Assembly (NCBI GenBank): GCA_910587455.1
Contig: CAJULK010000008.1
Location: forward strand, 1-64,000
Direction of reading: 5' to 3'
DNA from: an uncultured Christensenellaceae bacterium
GTDB taxonomy: Bacteria > Bacillota > Clostridia > Christensenellales > Pumilibacteraceae
DNA length: 64,000 nt
This document shows, in pieces, positions 42,775 through 51,546 of this stretch. Positions within the stretch are counted from its first letter, which is position 1. Each line of letters opens with the position of its first letter. Made by a program: the position numbers and the translations under genes. The notes under the pieces are model-generated. The model did no database searches and was not told the DNA's origin. It saw only the letters and a list, made by a program, of their open reading frames with translations.

Positions 42775-43116
42775 ATGGGATTTTGCTTCGGGAGAAGATC
42801 GGACAGAGTGTCCGAGCGCATAAAAGAAGATCAGGCAACAATAGATTATAACTGCCGATCGACCGATGTGCTTATAGCGCAGGCGAGCAGTAATAAAGAT
42901 CTCGTCGCTCGGCTCGAAGAGATGAAGGAAGTACTTAAGTATCTTACCGCTTCCGATCTCGACAGGGTTTTCGAGTGCGATAAAAAGATAGGCAACCGTA
43001 TCGGCGATCTTAAGATCGCACTTACCAAATCATCGGGCGAGCCGTCGCAAAAGATAGACGATATAATCTCGGACATCGGTGTTGCGGTAGCGGAGCGCAA
43101 TGCATTTATCGGTTGA
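42775..43116 (+). CDS. Unknown helical protein, partner of the SPFH gene
   Basis: 113 residues, not recognised. It starts MGFCFG (the Gly2 and Cys4 could be lipidated only by analogy; there is no lipobox) and is otherwise predicted all-helical and charged, with a heptad-like middle (ARLEEMKEVLKYL). AGGGGGC precedes the ATG. It lies 13 bp after the SPFH gene, so it is in the same operon and perhaps part of the same complex. Confidence 0.72.
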   Translation: MGFCFGRRSDRVSERIKEDQATIDYNCRSTDVLIAQASSNKDLVARLEEMKEVLKYLTASDLDRVFECDKKIGNRIGDLKIALTKSSGEPSQKIDDIISDIGVAVAERNAFIG

Positions 43117-43141
43117 CAAAGTTTATAGATTACCTTGTAAT
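43113..43141 (+). promoter_or_regulatory. Upstream promoter of rplS (P1)
   Basis: TTGACA (43113-43118, overlapping the previous stop codon) and TGTAAT (43136-43141) are 17 bp apart. Confidence 0.65.
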
Positions 43142-43188
43142 AAACTGTAAAAATTACGAAAAAGTATGTCAAAACGCGCTAAAATCAC

Positions 43189-43217
43189 TTGCATAAATCA
43201 AACGCGTGTGATATAAT
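43189..43217 (+). promoter_or_regulatory. Downstream promoter of rplS (P2)
   Basis: TTGCAT (43189-43194) and TATAAT (43212-43217) are 17 bp apart. The predicted leader to the rplS ATG is about 77 nt and holds two copies of GGAGGC (one forming the ribosome site); an L19-type autoregulatory leader is possible but not demonstrated. Confidence 0.78.
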
Positions 43218-43300
43218 AACTTGGTAATTTTGTGATTTGCTTTCGCTATTACGTTTTATAAGCGTGTGCGGAGGCTTTTCAGAGAAGTTTTGGAGGCATC

Positions 43301-43642
43301 ATGAGCAATATCATTGCGGAAATCGAAAAAGAATATATGAAGTCGGACGTTCCCGAATTTGACGTAGGCGACACGGTCCGAGTATCCGTAAAAGTCAAAG
43401 AAGGCAACCGTGAGCGCGTTCAGGCTTTCGAGGGTATAGTAATAGCCAAGAAGAACGGCTCCGTTCGCGAGTCTTTCACCGTTCGCAGAGTTTCGTTCGG
43501 TATCGGTATCGAGCGCACATTCCCGCTCCATTCGCCGCGTCTTACTTCGATCGAAGTTATCAAACACGGTAAGGTTCGTCGTGCAAAACTCTACTATTTG
43601 CGCAATCTTTCCGGCAAAGCCGCCAAGATCAAAGAGAAATAA
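43301..43642 (+). CDS. rplS: 50S ribosomal protein L19
   Basis: A 113-residue L19 at the 30S-50S interface. PEFDVGDTVRVSVKVKEGNRERVQAFEG (read in parts), RESFTVRRVSFGIGIERTFPLHSP and KHGKVRRAKLYYLRNLSGKAAKIKEK are canonical. TTTTGGAGG precedes the ATG. It has two promoters and its own terminator, and stands alone far from trmD, its usual neighbour. Confidence 0.97.
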   Translation: MSNIIAEIEKEYMKSDVPEFDVGDTVRVSVKVKEGNRERVQAFEGIVIAKKNGSVRESFTVRRVSFGIGIERTFPLHSPRLTSIEVIKHGKVRRAKLYYLRNLSGKAAKIKEK

Positions 43643-43664
43643 TATCAAAAACAATATGATTTTT

Positions 43665-43692
43665 ATCGGCGTGTATTGCGCCGATTTTTTTT
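43665..43692 (+). terminator. Terminator of rplS
   Basis: A 7-bp GC-rich stem (43665-43671 with 43679-43685), 7-nt loop and a run of eight T form a textbook intrinsic terminator 22 bp after rplS. Confidence 0.92.
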
Positions 43693-43746
43693 GCTTTGAT
43701 TTTTCAACGCGTGTATGTTTTTGCGAATCGGTCAATAATCGTGTGA

Positions 43747-46700
43747 ATGGAATCTGTATTGATTTCTATAGCCATAGTGGTTGCCGTGTTTTTGGTTTTC
43801 GGAACGGTGGTCAAGCCTCACAAACCGCGCTTTCGCATGGGATCGCGGCTGTCCCGCAATGCTTTGTTATACCGTATAAGCGAACTCGGAAAAACTTGCC
43901 GTGCGGTCGGGCACGGCAGCGGTTTGAGCGGTAGCGAGCTTTATTCGTTGCGACGGATAGTAAAATCGGCACTTAAAAAACCTCTTTGCGGACTCGATAA
44001 GAATTTGTGCGTGTCGGATAATGCCTACACATTGCTGCGCGGTATAGACATGTCGCGCAATGCGGCAAGATTGAGTCACACGTTGCCGCACTGCGGCATA
44101 TATCCGCGGGTATTTTTATTATGCCGAGAGCTTATATGCTCTACACAGTGTGCGATTAGTAAAGACGTATTCTGCGAGGCAGTGGAGGATTTTCAGAAAC
44201 ATGCAGAATTGACGTTTCGAGAACTCGATATATTAACGAGCGTAGCGGCTTATTGTTTATGTTTGGCGCTGGCTTTCGATATTACTGACGAGCAGGCTCG
44301 CGAGCGAGAATATTCCGCAGGGGTTTCCGACGGAAAAAAGGGTAAGATAAATCTCGACGCACTTTCGTCGAGCGATTATATATGCGGTTTGCTTTCCGCC
44401 GTATCCGAAGCTGAGCGTCCTTCGTTTGAAGCTGTCATGATAGGTAACAACGTAAACATCGACGAAGCGGATCTTGTCAGACGGGCAAGGCTGTCTGGCG
44501 TGGCGGCAACGCTGAGTTCCGTTGTGCAATCTTTACAAATGCTCGGAGAAATCAATTATTCCGCGGTGGAATTTTCTTCGGTATCCAAGATATTTTCGGT
44601 TATTCCGTCATATGCAGTTCTCGGCAATGACAAAAAAGCGGAGTTATTGGAGAAGGTAGCGCGCATATCGGAAAAATCGCGCGACAGCGAACTTGCGGTT
44701 GCACACCGATTCGCGGACACGGCAATGACAATCGACAGCGATTTGGCGGAAATTATTAACGGCAAGCCGCTTTCGACGGCTGCGATCGTATTTCGTATCG
44801 CTACACCGTTGATGCTCGTTATTGCGGCGACAGTGCTTGTCGGCATTTTCGTACCCGTTCGCTATGTTGCGGTGTTTCCGGTCTCGGCGCTTGTGATATA
44901 CGCGCTGTTTAGACCTATAACGGGCTTGCCGAAAAGTTTAAGGAAAATTATCTTCTTCAAACCCGAATTTTTGCGTAAAAAGCGGCTGGACAAAACGAGA
45001 AAAAGCGGCGATGTAATCCGATTCGGGGGAGAGCCCGATTACAAGCGAAATATTCTGCACGGTAAGGACGCCGAGCTTGTTTCGGATAATCGCGGCGTGC
45101 TTGAATTTTCGAGCGGCGGAGAGGCGTATGTTCTGGATATATTCGCGTCATCGGATGACGGGCGTCTTACATTGCCGATGTGCGACGGCACGTTCGAACG
45201 TCACGGCACGGTTTACAGAGCGGCAGACCGTTCAATGGAATTTGCTGCGGAATTTATAGCGCCGCTCGAATATAAGAGCGCGGTTTGTCGGGTAACTTTG
45301 ATCAACAGAGAGTGTTTGCCGCGTCGTGCCGAAATTTCGGTGTCGGTCATTCCAAAATCCTATGCTGTTGTCGGCACCGTGCCCGTGCGTTTCGACGGCG
45401 GCAGCGGCGTTATGACAAACGACGGAAAAATCGGGCTGGGGGTTGCGGACCGCTTAATAGACGACGTCGTTTCGGAAACGGCGGGCACTGGTTTACTTTC
45501 ATTCATCGTTGCATGCGATCTATCCGGTTTCGAGCGCAGAACGGGAATAATATCGGTTATTTCGGGCGAAAGACAAGCGCTCGGAATGATGTTTTCGGTT
45601 GCGTGCGAAAACGGATTTTTCGAACGGGAAAAAGATGCGTCCAGAGTATTCGGTGCTCTCGACAGATCCAAAGGTTTTGCCGCTTCGTCGGATGACTTCG
45701 AAACGTTTATACCGATGCCAGATGCGGAAGCATATAATTTGAGAGCGCCCTATGAACATGAGATGTTGCCTAACGCCGAATATTCGGCGGAGCTGTCATT
45801 CGGCGGGTTTACCGAGAACGGCGCATATAGCGCCGAACCGAGCGGAGATATAGATCACGACTTCGGCATTGTCAATGCGGTATGCAACGGAAAAATTTAT
45901 TGCGAAATGTCTTGCGCGGGGGCGATTGCCGTATATGCGCAAAGCGACGCGGGCGGCGGGCGTAAAACTGTTACAAGCAATGTGTATGCGGTGCTCGGAG
46001 AGGACGGAATTCTATGGTCTCCTACAAAACATCCGCTCGGCGACGGTGAGCTTCGAGTTAAGCATTGCGTCGGTTACAGCGAGTATAAGAGCTTATTTAA
46101 CGGAACGGCATGCGTTATGCGCGTATATGCCGTCGAAAACAAACCTGCTGTCATATTCGATATTACGATAACCGGTACTGTAGATTTTACACGAAATATA
46201 GACGTCATGCTTTCCGCAATTGCGGCAGACGGTTGTTCTACGGTTATATCCGACGGAAGAAACGGGGAGTATGTTGCCGCCGTAGACGGGGAATGTAACG
46301 GTATAGCTCTGTTTTCTTCTGAAAGTTCCGAATGTTTTACGGGCTATAAAGAGGGTTACTTCACACGCGGAAAAATCAGGCGGGTGCGCGATTTTGCCGT
46401 CGGCGGAACAACCGCAGCGCCTACGATCACAGTCGCAAAAAGTTTATCAGGTAGCAGCGAGACGCGCATTGTTTTTTGCGTAACTACGGTATGCGGAACG
46501 CCGCATATCGACGGAATAACCGAGGAAGAAGCGGATGCGAGTTTCGAACGGGCCGAAAAAATGAGCGGTAAGCTTTTTGTGGTGCGTCCCGTAATGGGCG
46601 ATCTATTATTGAACGGGTTGTTTCTTCATTCGCAATATACGGCATATATCGGCGGCTTTATGCGTGATAGGATTTTCGGCGGGCTTCCTGCGGCTCGTGA

Positions 46701-47712
46701 TATTCTATATTGCGCGGTAGCTTGCGTGCACGACTGTGAATCCGTGCGCGAATATATTTCTAATATCTGTGCCGCGCAGCGAACGGACGGGAAGACGGAA
46801 TGTGTCGGAAACGACCGTTTTGCGCAGTTGTGTTTGCCTTTTATAGCGAAGATTTACGTTGACCGCGTAGGCGACGAATCGCTTTTTTACGAAGTAATGC
46901 CTTTTGCAGACGGCAACGCGCGGCTTTCCGTTCTCGAACATTGCTTGCGCGCCGTAGAATATTCTATAAACAGCATAGGCTCGGACTTTTGTTTTGATAT
47001 TGCCGTATGCGCCGCAATGAGGATGTTTATGCCGTATTGTTCGCATAGCCGCAAGATACTGTTCGTGGAAGCGTTTGCCGATACCAAATCCAAGTGCGAC
47101 GGATGTTTCGACGGTAAAAGGTATGTGTGCGATGAGTTTGATTGCGAAACTAAAATCGAATCTCAAATTTTACCGGCGATTTTCGGAATATGTAATGCCG
47201 ACGAATCGCGCCGAGCGCTCGATCGGGTCGGTGCTGCAGTTAGCGACGCAGGCTCTGTTTTCGAAATGTTGTTGTATTCTTACGCGCGGTATTGTACGGA
47301 CGAGTTCGATAAGGCGTATTCTTCGCTAAGATCGGCCGGCGAGAAACTCGCCGACCGCTTACTGTATTGCGGTTCTTACAGTTGCGGAAACAATTCGAAT
47401 ATGTATGAAAACGGCGCGGAAAATGATGTTGCGCTTTTGTCCGCAATGTACTATATAGTTGTTTCGAAAGGGCTGTTGGGAATAAATTTTTGCGGAAACA
47501 AAGTGCGGGTCAATCCGTCGATTGCGCAAAATGTTCCGGACGTTCGATTCGATTTGCGTTCCGATCGCGGCATTGTACGCGTCGATGTGGACGGAAGCGG
47601 CGGTGACGGCGGTTGGTTGATGAAGATTGATAAAGTTACGTACGGAACCGAAAATATTGCTCTCGACGGAGAATATCATTCCCGTGTATTTTTCTACAAA
47701 AACAAAGGTTAA
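43747..47712 (+). CDS. Large membrane protein related to NdvB/GH94 (glycan phosphorylase-like), probably inactive
   Basis: 1,321 residues. One membrane helix (about 5-22), a helical soluble part (about 25-340), two more helices (about 348-395), then a long beta-rich part and a helical barrel. WSPTKHP near 757 followed by HCVGYSEYKS matches the N-terminal sandwich of GH94 and of cyclic beta-glucan synthases (NdvB). IYVDRVGDESLFYEVMPF near 1035 matches the barrel, and the VDVDG...H end matches the C-terminal lobe. The catalytic GDWND block, the HWWH and the DD of GH94 are absent, and there is no GT84 glucosyltransferase. It may bind a glycan at the membrane; function unknown. Confidence 0.6.
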   Translation: MESVLISIAIVVAVFLVFGTVVKPHKPRFRMGSRLSRNALLYRISELGKTCRAVGHGSGLSGSELYSLRRIVKSALKKPLCGLDKNLCVSDNAYTLLRGIDMSRNAARLSHTLPHCGIYPRVFLLCRELICSTQCAISKDVFCEAVEDFQKHAELTFRELDILTSVAAYCLCLALAFDITDEQAREREYSAGVSDGKKGKINLDALSSSDYICGLLSAVSEAERPSFEAVMIGNNVNIDEADLVRRARLSGVAATLSSVVQSLQMLGEINYSAVEFSSVSKIFSVIPSYAVLGNDKKAELLEKVARISEKSRDSELAVAHRFADTAMTIDSDLAEIINGKPLSTAAIVFRIATPLMLVIAATVLVGIFVPVRYVAVFPVSALVIYALFRPITGLPKSLRKIIFFKPEFLRKKRLDKTRKSGDVIRFGGEPDYKRNILHGKDAELVSDNRGVLEFSSGGEAYVLDIFASSDDGRLTLPMCDGTFERHGTVYRAADRSMEFAAEFIAPLEYKSAVCRVTLINRECLPRRAEISVSVIPKSYAVVGTVPVRFDGGSGVMTNDGKIGLGVADRLIDDVVSETAGTGLLSFIVACDLSGFERRTGIISVISGERQALGMMFSVACENGFFEREKDASRVFGALDRSKGFAASSDDFETFIPMPDAEAYNLRAPYEHEMLPNAEYSAELSFGGFTENGAYSAEPSGDIDHDFGIVNAVCNGKIYCEMSCAGAIAVYAQSDAGGGRKTVTSNVYAVLGEDGILWSPTKHPLGDGELRVKHCVGYSEYKSLFNGTACVMRVYAVENKPAVIFDITITGTVDFTRNIDVMLSAIAADGCSTVISDGRNGEYVAAVDGECNGIALFSSESSECFTGYKEGYFTRGKIRRVRDFAVGGTTAAPTITVAKSLSGSSETRIVFCVTTVCGTPHIDGITEEEADASFERAEKMSGKLFVVRPVMGDLLLNGLFLHSQYTAYIGGFMRDRIFGGLPAARDILYCAVACVHDCESVREYISNICAAQRTDGKTECVGNDRFAQLCLPFIAKIYVDRVGDESLFYEVMPFADGNARLSVLEHCLRAVEYSINSIGSDFCFDIAVCAAMRMFMPYCSHSRKILFVEAFADTKSKCDGCFDGKRYVCDEFDCETKIESQILPAIFGICNADESRRALDRVGAAVSDAGSVFEMLLYSYARYCTDEFDKAYSSLRSAGEKLADRLLYCGSYSCGNNSNMYENGAENDVALLSAMYYIVVSKGLLGINFCGNKVRVNPSIAQNVPDVRFDLRSDRGIVRVDVDGSGGDGGWLMKIDKVTYGTENIALDGEYHSRVFFYKNKG

Positions 47713-47749
47713 AATTGCATTAAAAAACATAACGCCGCATGTATCGCGC

Positions 47750-47778
47750 TTGAAATTGAATGAATACTGTGGTATAAT
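47750..47778 (+). promoter_or_regulatory. Promoter of rarA
   Basis: TTGAAA (47750-47755) and TATAAT (47773-47778) are 17 bp apart. The predicted transcription start coincides with the rarA ATG at 47785, so the mRNA should be leaderless. Confidence 0.82.
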
Positions 47779-47784
47779 CGTTTT

Positions 47785-49092
47785 ATGGATCTGTTCGATA
47801 CCGTAAATTACGAAGAGAAATCGGCGCCGCTGGCCGAACGTATGCGACCGCGTACGCTCGATGAGTTTATAGGTCAAAAGCACCTGTTGCGTAACGGGTC
47901 GCTTTTAATGCGCGCTATTAGTGCGGATAAACTCGGCAGTTGCATATTTTTCGGTCCGCCGGGAACGGGCAAAACCACCCTTGCCGGTATTATCGCTAAT
48001 TCCACGAGCAGCGAGTTTGTAAAGCTGAACGCCGTATCGTCCGGCGTCGCCGATGCAAAAAAAGTCATAGAAGAAGCTCGCGAAAGATTGAGATTGTACA
48101 ACAAGCGTACATATCTTTTGCTCGACGAATGTCATCGCTGGAACAAAGCGCAATCCGATTGCGTCCTGTCCGCCATAGAAACCGGCAGTATTATATTTAT
48201 AGGCTCCACTACCGAAAATCCGTTTGTGGCAATGACTCGCGCCATTGTGTCGCGTTGTCGCGTATTCGAACTTAAACCGCTGTCCGATTCGGATATAATC
48301 GAAGGGCTGAAACGTGCGTTGACGTCGAATCGCGGGTATGCGGATTTTTCGCTCGAAGTGACAGACGGCGCACTCGCTCATTTTGCTCATGCGGCAAACG
48401 GCGATCTGCGAAATGCCTATAATGCGCTCGAGCTTGCCGTAATAACAACGCCGCCTCAATGTGACGGGAGTATTCTTATAGACAGGGACGTAGCCGCGGA
48501 ATCCACTCAGCAAAGGTTGCTTTCCGTAGACGACGGAATGTATTTCGATATGCTGTCCGCATTTTGCAAATCACTGCGCGGTTGCGATCCGGACGCGGCA
48601 CTATACTGGGCGTTTCGGCTGATAGAAGCGGGCTGTGACCCTATGCTCATACTCAGGCGTACGCTTGTTCATGCGAGCGAGGACGTAGGACTTGCCGATT
48701 CTTCCGCAATGATGATCGCGACGTCGGCGATCACCGCTTACGAGCACCTTGGTGCGCCGGAAGGATATATTCCTATGACGCACGCGATTATCAAAGTGGC
48801 GACGGCGCACAAATCTAATTCGGTCATCAATGCTCTCGGTGCGGCTTCGGATGCGGTCAAGGAGCGCGCCGACGACAAAGTGCCCGATTATCTGCGCGAC
48901 AGAAATTATAAGTCGCCGAACGACAGCGGCGCGGAATATGTTTATCCGCATAATACAGACGGGTACGTAACGCAGCAGTATTTGCCGCAAGGGCTTCGGA
49001 ACAGTGAATTTTACGTGCCAAAAGACAATCCGAACGAGCAGCGTATAAAACAGTTTTTGGATTTGATAAAACAACAAAGACGCAAATATTGA
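47785..49092 (+). CDS. rarA: Replication-associated recombination protein RarA (MgsA)
   Basis: A 435-residue AAA+ ATPase related to Holliday-junction RuvB and clamp loaders, acting at stalled replication forks. MDLFDTVNYEEKSAPLAERMRP is the canonical N-terminus, which fixes the start. Walker A GPPGTGKTT is near 54-62, Walker B LLLDECHRWNKAQ near 112, and GSTTENPF follows. The C-terminal tetramerisation part (about 260-435, ending YLPQGL...) is complete. There is no Shine-Dalgarno. Confidence 0.96.
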   Translation: MDLFDTVNYEEKSAPLAERMRPRTLDEFIGQKHLLRNGSLLMRAISADKLGSCIFFGPPGTGKTTLAGIIANSTSSEFVKLNAVSSGVADAKKVIEEARERLRLYNKRTYLLLDECHRWNKAQSDCVLSAIETGSIIFIGSTTENPFVAMTRAIVSRCRVFELKPLSDSDIIEGLKRALTSNRGYADFSLEVTDGALAHFAHAANGDLRNAYNALELAVITTPPQCDGSILIDRDVAAESTQQRLLSVDDGMYFDMLSAFCKSLRGCDPDAALYWAFRLIEAGCDPMLILRRTLVHASEDVGLADSSAMMIATSAITAYEHLGAPEGYIPMTHAIIKVATAHKSNSVINALGAASDAVKERADDKVPDYLRDRNYKSPNDSGAEYVYPHNTDGYVTQQYLPQGLRNSEFYVPKDNPNEQRIKQFLDLIKQQRRKY

Positions 49093-49103
49093 CGGAGGAT
49101 TAT

Positions 49104-49829
49104 ATGCTTGAAATAAGTCATGTATCTATGGCGTATGCAAACGGGAGCGTAAAGGCCGTGGACGATCTGTCGCTTTCGTTGAAAGCGGGAGAGATCTTCG
49201 GTTTTCTCGGCGCTAACGGTGCAGGTAAAACAACTACGATCAAAATGCTTACGGGGATACTTCCCGTAAAATCGGGCAGTATTTCTGTATGCGATCACGA
49301 TATCGTTAAAGATCCGATAAACGCAAAGCGCAGTTTCGGATACGTGCCCGATTCGCCTATAATATTCGATAAATACACTGGTCGGGAATATATAGATTTT
49401 CTCGGCGATATTTACGGAGTTAAACCGAGCGAAAGAGCGGAGATCGCAAGCAAACTTTTGAAAAAGTTTGCGTTGGAAGAAGCGTTCGACAAAAGGATCA
49501 GCGGATATTCTCACGGCATGAAACAGAAAATAGCGATCATCGGAGCATTGATCCACGATCCGTCGCTGTGGGTGCTCGACGAACCTATGATGGGACTCGA
49601 TCCTCCGTCCGCATACGCGCTCAAAGAACTTATGAAAGAGCACCGCGACGCGGGTAAAACCGTGTTTTTCTCGACGCACGTTCTCGACGTCGCCGAAAAA
49701 ATATGCGACCGTGTTGCGATAATCAATAAAGGCAAGCTCGTGCTGTGCGGAAATATAGACGAGATACGCGCCGCGAAAGGAGATGAGAGTCTCGAAGAAA
49801 TTTTTATGTCGGTGGCGGCGTATGAATAA
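49104..49829 (+). CDS. ABC exporter ATP-binding protein
   Basis: 241 residues with Walker A GANGAGKTT (near 37-45), signature YSHGMKQK (near 133), Walker B WVLDEPMMGLD and H-loop FSTHV. The sequence is of the ABC-2 type exporter ATPase class. The ATG at 49104 follows GGAGG, better than an in-frame TTG at 49089. It lies 11 bp after rarA and overlaps its permease by 8 nt. Substrate unknown. Confidence 0.93.
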   Translation: MLEISHVSMAYANGSVKAVDDLSLSLKAGEIFGFLGANGAGKTTTIKMLTGILPVKSGSISVCDHDIVKDPINAKRSFGYVPDSPIIFDKYTGREYIDFLGDIYGVKPSERAEIASKLLKKFALEEAFDKRISGYSHGMKQKIAIIGALIHDPSLWVLDEPMMGLDPPSAYALKELMKEHRDAGKTVFFSTHVLDVAEKICDRVAIINKGKLVLCGNIDEIRAAKGDESLEEIFMSVAAYE

Positions 49830-51468
49830 TTTTTTTATCGTGCTCAAAGCATTGTTTAAGAATAAATTCCGATTCGGCACCGAAACGTCTGACGGTAAAA
49901 AAGCGCTTTTGATATGCTTATTTGCTTTTTCGTATTTGGTCGTGCTTTTCTTTGTGCTTTTCACTACGGTATTCATGGGCGGATTTCTTGCTCAAAAAGG
50001 ATTTGCTACATCGTTCTATTTGTTGCTGTTGCTGACGGGTGCCGGAATTGTTCTTATATTCGGAATAATATTTTTGGTCAATACACTGTATATTTCCAAA
50101 GATACCGATTTTTTTTCGATGTTGCCCATTAAATCGTCTGTGGTGTTTGCGGCAAAGCTCGCTTACGTATATATCTGCGAAGCGGTGCTCGTAGTCGGTA
50201 TTCTTTTGCCTGCCGTCATAGTATTCGGGATCGTAGCTCATGCATGGGCGTGGTATTATTTAATTTCCGTTGCAACGCTTGCCGTAGTTCCGGCGCTGCC
50301 TCTTGCGCTTGCGGCGATAATAGCCGTGCCTATAATGTTTATTGCGGGCAAAATGAAAAACAGAAATATCGTTTCGCTGATATTTTACGTAATACTGTTT
50401 CTGTCGTTTTTCGGGCTGTATGCATATATAATGATTGCGGTGAATAATATAGGTGACGCGAATTTCGATACGGAGAAGATATTATCCGCTACACGAACGA
50501 TAGGTTACGTTCTTTATCCTTATTCGTCTCTTGCGAACGCGGCTTTCGGAGTGTCGGTTTTCGGGCTCGGAGCAAGCGCTTCCGCTGCCGTCGAATTTTT
50601 TATTTTCGTCGGAATATCCGCGGCGCTGTTTGCGATCCTTTTGCTTTTGGGCAAGTTTATGTATTCGCAGTCGGCTAAAGCTAACAATCAGACTTATTAC
50701 GGCGGCAAGGCAAAAAAGGGCGAGTTCAAGAGCGCAGGCAGCGTTAAAGCGCTCATTAAGCGCGAATATATGTGCGCTATGCGTACGACGCAGACCACGT
50801 TTCAATGTTTTATCGTATACTTTTTGCCGATTTTGTTTGCGGTAGTTTTCGGGTTTGTGTTCCGCAATATGTTCGACGGGCTGGAAGAGGGCGGCGTTAC
50901 GGGTTCGCCGCTGTTCTTGTTCGCGGTTCTTGCTATAATGATGTCAATGCTGTGCAATGCGTCAATCACATCATTTTCTCGCGAAGGCTCCGCACTCGCG
51001 TCGCTGAAAGTAATGCCGATAAGTATCGGGCGTATTGTCAAATCAAAAGCTCTTGCTTGGATAAGTCTTGCCATTCCGTCGGCAGTAGTTTGTGCCGTAA
51101 TTGCAAGCGTGTTTGATTTTTCGATAGTTAATCTGATTTTGTCGATTTTGGCATACTCAGGACTTGCCGTTGTGTATGTTATATTCGGCGTGCTGTGGGA
51201 CTTGATATCGCCGAAGTTAAAGTGGACGGATCCCGTTCAGGCCGTTAAGCATAACACTCATGCGACTTTGGGTCAATTTATATGCATGGCGGGCGGATTC
51301 TTGTGCGTCATTATAGCCTCGGTATGCATGGCTTTGCAGTTTATATCTCCCGTTATTTCGACTGCATTGTTTTGGATTACGCTGTTTGCCGACGTTGTTA
51401 TATTTGCCGTAATCGATATAGTGCTTTACGGCAGGATCGGCATTTATTATGACCGTATAGAAATTTGA
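49822..51468 (+). CDS. ABC exporter permease (ABC-2 type)
   Basis: 548 residues with about twelve hydrophobic segments in two halves separated by a cytoplasmic loop (about 290-330, KANNQTYYGGKAKKGEFKS). The pattern is that of large single-chain ABC-2-type exporter permeases of Bacillota. It starts inside the end of the ATPase gene (8-nt overlap), so the two form one exporter. The substrate cannot be inferred; no peptide or lantibiotic genes are adjacent. Confidence 0.85.
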   Translation: MNNFFIVLKALFKNKFRFGTETSDGKKALLICLFAFSYLVVLFFVLFTTVFMGGFLAQKGFATSFYLLLLLTGAGIVLIFGIIFLVNTLYISKDTDFFSMLPIKSSVVFAAKLAYVYICEAVLVVGILLPAVIVFGIVAHAWAWYYLISVATLAVVPALPLALAAIIAVPIMFIAGKMKNRNIVSLIFYVILFLSFFGLYAYIMIAVNNIGDANFDTEKILSATRTIGYVLYPYSSLANAAFGVSVFGLGASASAAVEFFIFVGISAALFAILLLLGKFMYSQSAKANNQTYYGGKAKKGEFKSAGSVKALIKREYMCAMRTTQTTFQCFIVYFLPILFAVVFGFVFRNMFDGLEEGGVTGSPLFLFAVLAIMMSMLCNASITSFSREGSALASLKVMPISIGRIVKSKALAWISLAIPSAVVCAVIASVFDFSIVNLILSILAYSGLAVVYVIFGVLWDLISPKLKWTDPVQAVKHNTHATLGQFICMAGGFLCVIIASVCMALQFISPVISTALFWITLFADVVIFAVIDIVLYGRIGIYYDRIEI

Positions 51469-51546
51469 CGTCTATCAGATAAAACTATTCGAAATACGCA
51501 CAATAAAAATCACGAATGGTTGTGAAATAAATTTTCGGAGTGTATT

